DNA of 9,198 bases, taken from an uncultured Flavobacteriales bacterium. GTDB lineage: Bacteria > Bacteroidota > Bacteroidia > Flavobacteriales_D > Parvicellaceae. The DNA lies in contig CALDTD010000243.1 of NCBI GenBank assembly GCA_937924345.1, positions 1 to 9,198 on the forward strand, written 5' to 3'. The notes under the pieces are model-generated. The model was not told where the DNA came from, ran no database searches, and worked only from the letters and a program-made list of their open reading frames with translations. The number at the start of each line of letters is the position of its first letter. Position 1 is the first letter of the stretch. This document shows, piece after piece, positions 1 through 7,280 of this stretch. Position numbers and translations under genes: made by a program.

Positions 1-171
1 AATGTAATCATCTATACCATCATTGTCTGAATCTATAGAGAACTCGATATTATCTGGAATTCCATCATTATCGGAATCTAAATCGCATTGATTGTCTATT
101 CCATCATTATCACTATCCACACCTACGCCTCCTTCTGCAAAGTCTGGAATACCATCTCCATCACAATCTGA
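1..171 (-). repeat. Second TSP3-like block, continuing past the window edge
   Basis: Residues 1260-1316 carry SDCDGDGIPDFAE, VDSDNDGIDNQCDLDSDNDG and IDSDNDGIDDYI: at least four more DxDxDG calcium loops after the SdrD_B-like domain. Two cysteines (1262 and 1288) could form a disulfide, as in eukaryotic TSP3 repeats. The block is cut by the left edge, so its full length is unknown. Confidence 0.85.
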
Positions 172-3100
172 ACCAGTTGTTGCACCAAAGTTATTGTTAT
201 TGTCAACCTCATTAAAGTTTATATTATCAACAAAAACAGCTGACTCTAAATTATCTGTAGTTAAAGCAAACCCAGCAGGTAAAGTAGACTCATCAATCTC
301 CAGTAATAAATTTGCCGTAGTTCCAAAAGCAAAAGAATAGTCCCCATTAGCATCTGTAACTTCAGTTTGAAGGTAAGTATCAGTTGGATCAATAATCCCA
401 TTTCCATTAACATCTAGATATAAATTAACGGATACATTTGCTACTCCATTCTCTCCACCATCTATAATTCCGTCTGCATTTTGATCGTCCCAAACAGTTC
501 CATTTATTTTATTTGCAGGTGCAACTAAAGCTGAAACTGCCTCTGGATCTCCACAAGGAAGTATAATCTCATTTGTCATTTCACCAGTTTCTGGATCTAT
601 AGTCCAGAAAGCTCCGGGGTTAGATCCTACTGTTCCGAAAAATGTTCCATCATTATAATACGTCATTCCTTCTACATCTTGTTCCGATGCAGGCGCTACA
701 ATAGTTATTGCTCCTGTGATTTTATCTATCTCTAAAACTTGATCTGTAGAACCATTATTACCAATTGTATAAAGCTTGCCATCTATGGGACTAACTGCAA
801 TATCATCAACATTATTAAAAACTCCTGTTCCACCTATAACTAGATAATCCAACCCTGCCCCAAAAGCATTGGCAACAAACTGACCTGTAGAAATATCTAT
901 TTGAAATAGTAAATCGTTTGTTCCATTTCTTCTATTACTTGCCCAAAGAACTCCAGTATAAGGATCAAAACTTAATCCATCAACGTCATTTAAAGTCTGC
1001 CCTCCAGCAGCACCATTTGCAGTTGATCCACCATCTATTTCTCCTATTAGACTAAAAGATCCATTGTTTGTATTTAGTGTACCAAAATCTCCTTGATTAG
1101 CAGCATACAAAACACCATCCCAATAAGCAATAGCTTCTATATTTGGGAAAGGCCCGACTCCGCCTACCAAAGTTGAAATCCCATTATTTGGATTGATAGT
1201 ATATAACTCATCAGAAGCGTCACAAACATAATAGAAAATTTCTGGGTTAAAAGTATCATATAAATCTCTCCAATCAGGTTGAGAATCTCCATCTTGATTT
1301 TGTTCTGGAACATTACTTTCTCCTCCCCAACCGTTTGGTGTTGTATCGAAAGTATTGTCTAATCCATCATTATCTAAACCTGAAGGAGAAGAATCTGCAA
1401 CACCGTTTAAATCGTTATCATTACTTTCTAATATATCTGCTGCACCGTCACCATCAGAATCTAAATCTAAATAATCTGGTGTACCATCATTATCCGTATC
1501 GAAAGGAACTGCCGTAACTCCTCCATTAGAAACATCAAACTGATCAATAACCCCATCGTTATCAGAGTCAGTGTATGTAACCACACTCGGATCATTTTGT
1601 GTGCTAAATGCTTCCCTAGCATCGTCTATACCATCTCCATCTGAATCTAGATCTAGAAAATTTGGAAAACCATCTGTATCTGTATCGGTTATTGTTAAAA
1701 AATTTACATTAGCACCATCAAAATAACCATCATAGTTTTGATCTTGAAAACCATCTATTACACCATCATTATTTAGATCTGTTCCTCCAGCCTCAACTAC
1801 ATCAAAAATACCGTCGTTATCTGAATCAGGATCTACTACATCGTTAATTCCATCACCATCAGTATCATTTAAAGGTTGTGAAGATGTACTACTTGGACCG
1901 TAAGGAGTATTTGGAGCATTATCTACTGCGTCTAAAAGTCCATCATTATCTGAATCATTTCCAATAATTTGCCCAAAAGTAATATCATACCCTGTTGGTT
2001 CTTGTCCATTATTTGCTTCTACAGCATCTGGAATTCCATCATTATCAGAATCTAAATCTAAATTATCTGGAGCACCATCTAAATCTGTATCAAAAACATC
2101 GTTTGTTCCGTCATTATTAACATCTATAAATGCTGGAAAGCCTGGTGTATTATCACTCCAATCTACATAATTAGGTATACCGTCGCCATCTTCATCCCCA
2201 GAAGGAAAATAACCAGTTCCTCCATCTTCATCTGAATCTAAAACTCCATCATTATCCGAATCTAAATCCAAAGCCCCTAACAACCCATCTTGATCTAAAT
2301 CAAAATCTACATATATATAAATAGTAGCTGTATCTCTACCTCCTTGTTCATCATTTAAATAATATTCTGTAGAGTCTAAGCCCCAAAAACCATTTGCAGG
2401 AGTATATACAAAAAAATCATCATTTGTATTTCCTGGAGTTCCATTGTCATTGACAACAATAGTACCGCCAGCATAAGTCATCCCGTTAGAAATATCTGTA
2501 CCAGCACTTATTAAAACTAAATCATCTCCGTCACTATCAGAATCATTTATTAAAGAAGTAATATTTTGAGCTATCTGAAAATAACCGTTAGTATAATCGT
2601 CCTCTGCGACAGGATCACATTGATTATTTAAAAGGGTTATATTTTCGGTAATTGAAGCACCAAACCACCAAGAGTTTATTGTTTTTAAATCTCCAAAATT
2701 ACCACTCCATGCGTGACAAGGAGCAGTACATCCATTTAAATCTACACCTCCCCCCACTTCTGAGTCATCGTAATAAATAACTGGTGTGGGCGTAGATGGT
2801 CTTACTGTGGTAATTATAAAACCATTCGTATTATTTTCTGCATCATAAACAGGATAATGTGTAAGTCCTGCCAATAAAGTTGATTCCATATTTATACTAA
2901 ATGCATGGTTTACAACCACTCCATTTCCATCTCTTCCATCCCATGAAAAACAATGATAACCTGATTGTAGTATATTTGCATTTAGAAAAACATCATTTGC
3001 ATCATTTACTCCGTTGTTATTAAAATCCAATAATACTTCTGCATAACCAGTACCCGTAAAATCAATATTTATACAATAATCTCCCGCACATCCCGACAAA

Positions 3101-3948
3101 TAAGCCGGCCTAGAACCAAAAGTAGAAAAAGCTCCAGTTGGATAAACTAAGTTATCTGGGTCTTGTAAAAATATTTTATAATCATAATAATTTACATCAC
3201 CGTTTTTTGACTGCCTATCAGTAAATGCATCTCCTGTATTTGAAGGCCCCGTTCCATTACAATGAACCTCAAACCCGAATGCTTGCATACCATTTAAATC
3301 TAACTTTGAAACGATACCATCATTTGAATATATAAATACTGAAGAAAAAGTTCTGTTAGAAAAATTAAACTGACAAAACTCCCAATTTCTTGACCAAAGA
3401 CGTCCAGGTCTTTCATTTACTCCATCAACAACTGTAAAGTCAAAATATTGAAACCTTGTATCAATCTGACGTTGAACATTTGGATCTTGTGCATTATATT
3501 CAAAATAGTAATCTCCAACCATTGTTGGCTGAAAAGATAACGATGTATAACCGTTTGCATTTAGCACATCTGGCCCAGCAATTGCTTCTGCATGATTTTG
3601 AATAAACCCTACTCCTGAAGTAGGAACCAATGTTGGCCCAACAACAATATTTCCGTTAGGATCTTTAATTCTATAGTAAACATCACCATTAAAGCCAGAC
3701 GGATCTAAATTTAAACCATAATGTACTTTTTCTGTTAATTTAGAAATATGAATGTGCAATCTATTCCCTTCAGCTGCATCATAAGATGCAAATGGAATAA
3801 GTGGAGCTGAACCACCAGGAAAGCGCCACTGCATTAAACCTACTTTTTGAGAATTTATACCTGAAGGCCAAACTTGTTTTGTTCCCTCAGCATAACCTTT
3901 TGTGAAAATTAAAGCTAATAGTATTAAAGTAGTAAAATATTTAATCAT
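1..3948 (-). CDS. Giant modular secreted protein with TSP3-like repeats, propeller-like and SdrD_B-like domains (3' partial)
   Basis: The reverse-strand frame is open without a stop from ATG at 3946-3948 to the left edge, giving 1316 codons with the C-terminus missing. Residues 1-20 form a signal peptide (short Lys start, hydrophobic core, likely cut after GYA). Residues ~21-440 are beta-rich and unrecognised, with six cysteines (192, 230, 287, 292, 407, 411 among them) and a WDGRDGNG stretch near 336-343. Then come a cadherin-like module (~444-547), an Asp-rich TSP3-like array (~548-896), a propeller-like region with LYTI and DPETG motifs (~903-1138), an SdrD_B-like domain (~1147-1256), and a second TSP3 block (1260-1316). 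Known families: such architectures are usual in Bacteroidota surface adhesins exported by T9SS; the sorting domain would lie at the unseen C-terminus. Inferred role: calcium-stabilised surface or secreted adhesin. The start is supported by the signal peptide directly after it and by the A-rich TTGATAAAAATT leader. Confidence 0.9.
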   Translation of the reverse strand, partial: MIKYFTTLILLALIFTKGYAEGTKQVWPSGINSQKVGLMQWRFPGGSAPLIPFASYDAAEGNRLHIHISKLTEKVHYGLNLDPSGFNGDVYYRIKDPNGNIVVGPTLVPTSGVGFIQNHAEAIAGPDVLNANGYTSLSFQPTMVGDYYFEYNAQDPNVQRQIDTRFQYFDFTVVDGVNERPGRLWSRNWEFCQFNFSNRTFSSVFIYSNDGIVSKLDLNGMQAFGFEVHCNGTGPSNTGDAFTDRQSKNGDVNYYDYKIFLQDPDNLVYPTGAFSTFGSRPAYLSGCAGDYCINIDFTGTGYAEVLLDFNNNGVNDANDVFLNANILQSGYHCFSWDGRDGNGVVVNHAFSINMESTLLAGLTHYPVYDAENNTNGFIITTVRPSTPTPVIYYDDSEVGGGVDLNGCTAPCHAWSGNFGDLKTINSWWFGASITENITLLNNQCDPVAEDDYTNGYFQIAQNITSLINDSDSDGDDLVLISAGTDISNGMTYAGGTIVVNDNGTPGNTNDDFFVYTPANGFWGLDSTEYYLNDEQGGRDTATIYIYVDFDLDQDGLLGALDLDSDNDGVLDSDEDGGTGYFPSGDEDGDGIPNYVDWSDNTPGFPAFIDVNNDGTNDVFDTDLDGAPDNLDLDSDNDGIPDAVEANNGQEPTGYDITFGQIIGNDSDNDGLLDAVDNAPNTPYGPSSTSSQPLNDTDGDGINDVVDPDSDNDGIFDVVEAGGTDLNNDGVIDGFQDQNYDGYFDGANVNFLTITDTDTDGFPNFLDLDSDGDGIDDAREAFSTQNDPSVVTYTDSDNDGVIDQFDVSNGGVTAVPFDTDNDGTPDYLDLDSDGDGAADILESNDNDLNGVADSSPSGLDNDGLDNTFDTTPNGWGGESNVPEQNQDGDSQPDWRDLYDTFNPEIFYYVCDASDELYTINPNNGISTLVGGVGPFPNIEAIAYWDGVLYAANQGDFGTLNTNNGSFSLIGEIDGGSTANGAAGGQTLNDVDGLSFDPYTGVLWASNRRNGTNDLLFQIDISTGQFVANAFGAGLDYLVIGGTGVFNNVDDIAVSPIDGKLYTIGNNGSTDQVLEIDKITGAITIVAPASEQDVEGMTYYNDGTFFGTVGSNPGAFWTIDPETGEMTNEIILPCGDPEAVSALVAPANKINGTVWDDQNADGIIDGGENGVANVSVNLYLDVNGNGIIDPTDTYLQTEVTDANGDYSFAFGTTANLLLEIDESTLPAGFALTTDNLESAVFVDNINFNEVDNNNNFGATTGSDCDGDGIPDFAEGGVGVDSDNDGIDNQCDLDSDNDGIPDNIEFSIDSDNDGIDDYI
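181..510 (-). other. SdrD_B-like domain of the giant protein
   Basis: Residues ~1147-1256 begin KINGTVWDDQNADGIIDGGE, then GVANVSVNLYLDVNGNGIID, then TEVTDANGDYSF and a final NNNNFGA. This matches the SdrD B-domain plan: GxVWxDxNxDGxxDxGExG, V-x-V-x-L, TDxxGxYxF, and a closing NxxFG. In staphylococcal SdrD this domain is a calcium-binding Ig-like spacer; an equal spacer role is inferred here. Confidence 0.82.
535..1242 (-). other. Propeller-like region of the giant protein (DUF6923-like)
   Basis: Residues ~903-1138 hold repeated blade-like units. Their marks are ELYTINPNNG near 914, GTLNTNNGSFSLIG near 1016-1030 read in two lines, VDGLSFDPYTGVLWASN near 990-1005, DDIAVSPIDGKLYTIG near 1048-1063, and VEGMTYYNDGTFFGT followed by FWTIDPETGEM near 1115-1125. 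The alternation of 'hydrophobic-DP-x-TG' with 'G-x-LY' is typical of the DUF6923/NHL-like beta-propeller segments found beside SdrD_B domains in secreted Bacteroidota proteins. Whether it folds as a closed propeller cannot be told from sequence alone; a role in protein or glycan binding is inference. Confidence 0.6.
1261..2307 (-). repeat. Thrombospondin type-3-like Asp-rich repeat array (main block)
   Basis: Residues ~548-896 consist of imperfect units of the form DxDxDGxxDxxDLDSDNDGIxDxxEA, for example around 561-573, 617-644, 697-719, 756-780, 816-840 and 857-864. Each DxDxDG loop is a predicted calcium site of the TSP3 kind. Linkers such as 597-611 and 677-692 break up the array. At DNA level the units share a plus-strand core, tccatcattatcNgaatc, seen near 1939, 2035 and 2245 and, in the second block, near 61. 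The array has no lysine and only two arginines (778, 894), so it is strongly acidic. Confidence 0.88.
2308..2619 (-). other. Cadherin-like (bacterial Ig-like) module of the giant protein
   Basis: Residues ~444-547 start CDPVAEDDYT, continue with NDSDSDGDDLVLI and GGTIVVNDNGTPGNTNDDFFVYTPANGF in pieces, and end TATIYIYVDF. This is the usual plan of bacterial cadherin-like/Big_9-type domains: an AxxDD entry, a DxDxDGDxL calcium site, a G-x-hydrophobic strand, FxYTPxxGFxGxD, and a closing strand. It probably acts as a calcium-rigidified spacer. The family assignment is by motif pattern only. Confidence 0.65.
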
Positions 3949-4073
3949 AATTTTTATCAAAAATCTAATAGAAAACAGAATTGTAATTCAAATAAATGTA
4001 CAAAAGTTTAGACCTCGATAATTAATTTTATGACTAAATTAACAAATCATGACACTTTCAAGACAATTGATTG
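3949..4073 (-). promoter_or_regulatory. Spacer between recJ and the giant-protein gene; weak promoter candidate
   Basis: This 125-base AT-rich gap separates two genes of the same strand. Read on the minus strand, TACATTTA (4000 down to 3993) matches the Bacteroidota -7 element TAnnTTTG at all but its last base, and AACTTTTG just upstream is also one base off; neither has a TTTG at the usual -33 spacing. The length of the gap and the lack of functional relation to recJ suggest a separate transcript. No T-run hairpin terminator for recJ is visible. Confidence 0.25.
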
Positions 4074-5801
4074 TCAACATCTTACGTCCTTAATTATAAA
4101 TTCTAACTCTGGCATTCCGTAGAAATTATTTTCAATTAATTGTACAACGATGATAAACTTACTTTCATCTTTTAAAACCTGTAATTTATCTCCCATCCCA
4201 AAACCGATTCCATTAAATATTTTACTTCCCCCCTTAAAACGTAAAGACACTTTCAAGTGGTTTTCTCCAACTATTTTAGAATAACCCGTATCTTCTAGAT
4301 CTTGAATTATAAAATTTGGAGTCATATTTAAAGGTCCAAATGGAGCCATTCTTTTTAACAAGCGATAGATTTTAGGAAAGTTACTAGTTGATGAATCGTT
4401 CAAAAAATCCTCTTCAAATAATTCTCCATCAATTTTTAAAACAGGCATTAATTGTTCTTCTGTAATTCTTGAAGAAACCGCTTCCTCGAAACGCCGAGTA
4501 AAAAGTGGTAAATTTTCTAATTTTAAAGCCAATCCTGCTGCATACTTATGCCCACCAAAACGCTCTAACAAATCACTGCAAGAGTCTATTGCCTTATATA
4601 CATCAAAACCTTTTACAGAACGTGCAGAACCCGTAGCTAAACCATTAGATTCTACTAAAATAATTGTTGGTTTATAGTACTGTTCTATTAAACGAGAAGC
4701 TACAATTCCTACTACTCCTTTGTGCCATGTAGCACTACTTAAAACCGTTGACTTTCTATCTTCAAAAGCACTGTTTTCTTCTATCATCCTTAATGCCTCA
4801 GCAGTAATATCCTTGTCAATTTCTTTACGCTCTGCATTGTAATCATTAATAATATCACTCCATTCTTTAGCTGTTTCTTCATTTTCGGCCAACAATAACT
4901 CTACTGCACTTCTTGCCGAATCTATCCTACCAGCAGCATTGATACGGGGAGCAATTGTAAAAACCAAATCAGAAATCGTAATATCACTTTTTTTATTTGC
5001 CAATTCGAGCATGGTTTTAATACCAATTCTTTTTGTTTTAGCTACTTGTTTTAATCCATAAAAAGCAAGCACACGATTTTCTCCTGTTATCGGTACAATA
5101 TCCGCCCCAATTGCTATTGCAACAAGATCTAGTAATTCAAAAATTTCTTTTAAGTCGTACTTATTCTCTATTGCTAATGCTTGCATTAACTTAAATCCAA
5201 TGCCGCAGCCACAAAGCTCATTATAAGGATAAGAACACGTCTTTTTTTTGGGGTTTAATATAGCAACAGCATCTGGTAGAACCTCCCCAGCAGTATGGTG
5301 ATCAGCAATAATAAAATCGATATCATATTCTTTTGCTTTGGCAACTTTATCAACAGCTTTTGTCCCACAATCTAATGCAATAATAAGCGTAAAACCGTTA
5401 TCTTTTGCATATTCAACACCTTTAAAAGAAACTCCATACCCTTCGGTATATCTATTGGGCTGATAATGCTCTATTTGATTTGTAAACTTTTTTAAATATG
5501 AAAAAACTAAAGCTACAGAAGTCGTTCCGTCCACATCGTAATCTCCATATATCAATATTTTTTCATTTTGGTATAATGCTTGATTAATGCGATTAACGGC
5601 AAGAGTCATATCTTCCATTAGAAAAGGATCGTGCAAATCAGCTAACTGTGGCTTAAAATACTTTTCTGCACTTGCATAAGTCTCAATTCCTCTATCGACA
5701 AGCAACTTAGCTATGGCAAAAGGAATTTGCAATGACTCTTGCAATAAAAGAAGAGACTTAGGGTTGGAAGTAGCGGGAAATTCCCAGCGATTTTTTAACA
5801 T
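4074..5801 (-). CDS. recJ: Single-stranded-DNA-specific exonuclease RecJ
   Basis: RecJ degrades single-stranded DNA 5' to 3' in the cytoplasm and works in RecF-pathway recombination, mismatch repair and base-excision repair. The 575 residues match the usual length of about 570-580. The DHH domain shows motif I YGDYDVDGTTS (85-95, metal-binding D87, D89, D91), IALDCG (141-146), the signature ADHH (166-169) followed by LNP (182-184), and D234 in the ADIVPITG stretch. APRINAAGRI (284-293) follows. The DHHA1 domain carries SSATWHKGVVGIVASRL (355-371) and FGGHKYAAGLAL (415-426). An OB-fold-like C-terminus occupies ~452-575. All catalytic residues expected for the family are present, so it should be active. 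The gene stands alone, divergent from the operon at 5872, with 70 bases between the starts and 125 bases to the next gene downstream. Confidence 0.97.
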   Translation of the reverse strand: MLKNRWEFPATSNPKSLLLLQESLQIPFAIAKLLVDRGIETYASAEKYFKPQLADLHDPFLMEDMTLAVNRINQALYQNEKILIYGDYDVDGTTSVALVFSYLKKFTNQIEHYQPNRYTEGYGVSFKGVEYAKDNGFTLIIALDCGTKAVDKVAKAKEYDIDFIIADHHTAGEVLPDAVAILNPKKKTCSYPYNELCGCGIGFKLMQALAIENKYDLKEIFELLDLVAIAIGADIVPITGENRVLAFYGLKQVAKTKRIGIKTMLELANKKSDITISDLVFTIAPRINAAGRIDSARSAVELLLAENEETAKEWSDIINDYNAERKEIDKDITAEALRMIEENSAFEDRKSTVLSSATWHKGVVGIVASRLIEQYYKPTIILVESNGLATGSARSVKGFDVYKAIDSCSDLLERFGGHKYAAGLALKLENLPLFTRRFEEAVSSRITEEQLMPVLKIDGELFEEDFLNDSSTSNFPKIYRLLKRMAPFGPLNMTPNFIIQDLEDTGYSKIVGENHLKVSLRFKGGSKIFNGIGFGMGDKLQVLKDESKFIIVVQLIENNFYGMPELEFIIKDVRC

Positions 5802-5871
5802 TTATATTAGACTTTAGTTTTATAAAGTTAACCAAGAATTATAAAAAAAAATTATCTTTAGCTTACTAAAT
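5802..5871. promoter_or_regulatory. Divergent promoter region between recJ and the 228-aa gene
   Basis: Seventy bases separate the two divergent ATG codons, so both promoters must lie here or inside the genes. For the plus gene, TATCTTTA (5853-5860) matches the Bacteroidota -7 element TAnnTTTG except for the last base. For recJ, the minus-strand TAACTTTA (5830 down to 5823) matches equally well. A run of nine A (5843-5851) lies between them and could act as an UP-like or bending element. No clear TTTG -33 box is seen for either, so the exact sites are tentative. The plus-strand candidate would leave a very short 5' leader. Confidence 0.4.
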
Positions 5872-6558
5872 ATGAACAAACTAATTACATTAACAGCTTT
5901 ATTATTTACCTTACTAGCGACTAGCCAAGACAAACCTACCTCTTTTTATTTTGGAGAGCCCCAGCCTAAAACTATTATTTCCCAACAAAAATTTGAGCCT
6001 TCAATTTGTGGAACTTACGTTTTGGAGTCTGATAGTTCTACACAACTTGTTATAAAAGAAAGCGGAATATATTTACAACAAAATGTTCTATTTGCTTTGA
6101 CTAAAAAAGATATTCGAAAATCAAAGGGTAAATATTATACAGAAGGAGGGTTATTATATGGAATAGTTAGTGGACAAGGAATTCCTTTTATAAAACAAAG
6201 AGATACTACATTTGCCATTTACAAACAAGTAAATGATTATTTTAACCCCACTAAAAAGAATGTACTTCGTAAACAAAATCAAACCTATTTTTTGAACGAA
6301 AAATTAAGAAACAATCAGTTTAGAACATCTTTATTACATTCTACCAGTAAAGGAATTGCCATATACTCTATGGATCATGAAAAAGTAATGAATGAAATTG
6401 AAAAGTTTTCTAAAATGGACACATTAGATCTTTACTCTTTTAAAACTTTTGTTGCTTTTCCTTCACTATCTGAAATGAATTCATTTATTCAACACCGAGG
6501 TTTTACAGATGTAGTACATTTTGTGAAACCAGAACATTATATTGAACGAGATATATAA
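5872..6558 (+). CDS. Secreted protein of unknown function (228 aa)
   Basis: I do not recognise the family. Residues 1-18 form a Sec signal peptide (Lys3, hydrophobic core LITLTALLFTLLA, likely cut after ATS before Q19), and there is no lipobox cysteine, so the product is probably periplasmic or exported. Residues ~45-120 look like a run of short beta strands (CGTYVLESDSS, LVIKESGIYLQ, GGLLYGIVSG, FAIYK), suggestive of a small lipocalin-like or beta-sandwich fold, but no signature confirms this. The C-terminal half (~138-228) is mixed helix and strand. Only one cysteine (C46) remains in the mature protein. It is the first gene of a three-gene operon: its TAA stop at 6556-6558 shares its last A with the next ATG, a sign of translational coupling. 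The start is supported by the signal peptide. Confidence 0.8.
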   Translation: MNKLITLTALLFTLLATSQDKPTSFYFGEPQPKTIISQQKFEPSICGTYVLESDSSTQLVIKESGIYLQQNVLFALTKKDIRKSKGKYYTEGGLLYGIVSGQGIPFIKQRDTTFAIYKQVNDYFNPTKKNVLRKQNQTYFLNEKLRNNQFRTSLLHSTSKGIAIYSMDHEKVMNEIEKFSKMDTLDLYSFKTFVAFPSLSEMNSFIQHRGFTDVVHFVKPEHYIERDI

Positions 6559-6785
6559 TGGAACAAAGCGAAGAAATTTTAGCATTAAAGGAAGCGATAG
6601 CATTAAATAGAGAAAGTTTACTGAATGAACTTCTTTCTTCGCTTAACTTTGAAGAAATAAATGAAGAACTCTTTCAACACCTTTTAGAAATTATCTCTAT
6701 TAGAGATAAGGAGATCATAAAACTTAATAAAGCGCTAGAAGCTCAAGAAGTTATAAATAAAGTATTTAAAGACGGTTTAATTTAA
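6558..6785 (+). CDS. Small acidic helical protein of unknown function (75 aa)
   Basis: This short gene starts within the stop codon of the preceding gene (TAATG) and ends six bases before the next ATG, so it is almost certainly translated as part of the operon. The protein is rich in Glu, Leu, Ile and Asn and has no Cys, Pro, Trp or Gly before residue 73. Its pattern fits two amphipathic helices (~3-30 and ~33-70), with heptad-like spacing around 45-68 that suggests a coiled coil or helical hairpin. There is no signal peptide, so it is cytoplasmic. I cannot assign a family. The tight packing suggests it is made in step with the 228-aa protein, but a secreted and a cytoplasmic product need not interact. 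Confidence 0.75.
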   Translation: MEQSEEILALKEAIALNRESLLNELLSSLNFEEINEELFQHLLEIISIRDKEIIKLNKALEAQEVINKVFKDGLI

Positions 6786-6791
6786 GACAAG

Positions 6792-7253
6792 ATGCCAAAA
6801 TATAGACTACTAAGTAAAGTAGAATTAACTGAGCTAGAACCAGAGTTCATACAATATTTATCAGCGAATGGTATAGATGCTACTAAATGGGAGCAGTTAA
6901 AAAATAGCGGGAATAATGAGGTAAATGATCACATTGAAACTTTTAGTGATATTGTGATTCAAAAATCATTAGAAAAAATTAAATACTTAGAGCATAGAAC
7001 TGAAAACGGAGCACGATTTTTTCATTTTGATGAAGAAGAAGCCTTTTTTATCGGCTTAAAGTCCGATACAGTAAATTTAAACCAACTGGATATATCTGAT
7101 AAAGAAAAACTGAAACAAATTGACTTGTTTAAGGCCACAAAGAAATACGATAAAGCTAAGACTAGAGAGTTAGAGTTGTTTGAAATGCTAAACGACGGTT
7201 GTTCTATAGCTGACGGTAATTTATACAAACAGCTGAAGCAATTAATAGCTTAA
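6792..7253 (+). CDS. DUF6495-like flavobacterial protein (153 aa)
   Basis: The N-terminus PKYRLLSKVELTELEPEFI, then LSANGIDATKWEQLK, and the segment FSDIVIQKSLEKIKYLEH (51-68) resemble the DUF6495 family of Flavobacteriia, whose members I recall as having a K-Y-R-x-L-(T/S)-K start, an 'IDxxxW' motif (W33 here) and a 'FSDxx...K..YLE' helix; the assignment is from memory of the pattern. The last 40 residues (LFEMLNDGCSIADGNLYKQLKQLI) form a family-like C-terminal 'G-x-LY' end. No signal peptide or membrane segment is present, so the protein should be cytoplasmic; its function is unknown. It follows the 75-aa gene by six bases (last gene of the operon), and its stop lies 27 bases from the end of a convergent gene. 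Confidence 0.8.
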   Translation: MPKYRLLSKVELTELEPEFIQYLSANGIDATKWEQLKNSGNNEVNDHIETFSDIVIQKSLEKIKYLEHRTENGARFFHFDEEEAFFIGLKSDTVNLNQLDISDKEKLKQIDLFKATKKYDKAKTRELELFEMLNDGCSIADGNLYKQLKQLIA

Positions 7254-7280
7254 ACATCAGAAATACCTAATTCTAAATTA
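7254..7280. other. Convergent gene gap without a visible terminator
   Basis: Only 27 AT-rich bases separate the 3' ends of the operon at 5872-7253 and the minus gene at 7281-8915. I see no GC stem followed by a T-run on either strand, so transcripts from the two sides may read into each other, or termination is Rho-dependent or lies inside the facing gene. Confidence 0.5.

Noticed and set aside
92..340. Plus-strand open frame of 82 codons, low-complexity Ser/Pro/Lys rich
   Set aside because: It lies antisense inside the giant minus-strand gene, which has strong domain content (second TSP3 block and SdrD_B-like domain) there; the composition follows from the repetitive codons of the real gene.
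1335..1517. Plus-strand open frame of 60 codons, Tyr/His/Leu rich
   Set aside because: It is the reverse-strand image of the Asp-rich TSP3 array; no plausible start context or domain.
1261..2307. Regularly spaced repeats as a possible CRISPR array
   Set aside because: The repeats are in frame, imperfect and encode DxDxDG calcium loops in a continuous open reading frame; there are no unique equal-length spacers and no cas genes.
2713..2730. CTAPCH at residues 407-412 of the giant protein as a variant (CX3CH) heme-binding site
   Set aside because: A single CX3CH in an extracellular beta-rich protein without other cytochrome features is more likely a disulfide pair; canonical CXXCH is absent.
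4062..4075. Small inverted repeat gacaa-ttga-ttgtc at the recJ stop as a terminator
   Set aside because: The stem is only five base pairs and no T-run follows on the minus strand, so it is too weak to call.
7022..7228. Minus-strand open frame of 68 codons
   Set aside because: It is antisense to the DUF6495-like gene and rich in Ser/Phe/Leu, as expected of a shadow of a Lys/Glu-rich gene.
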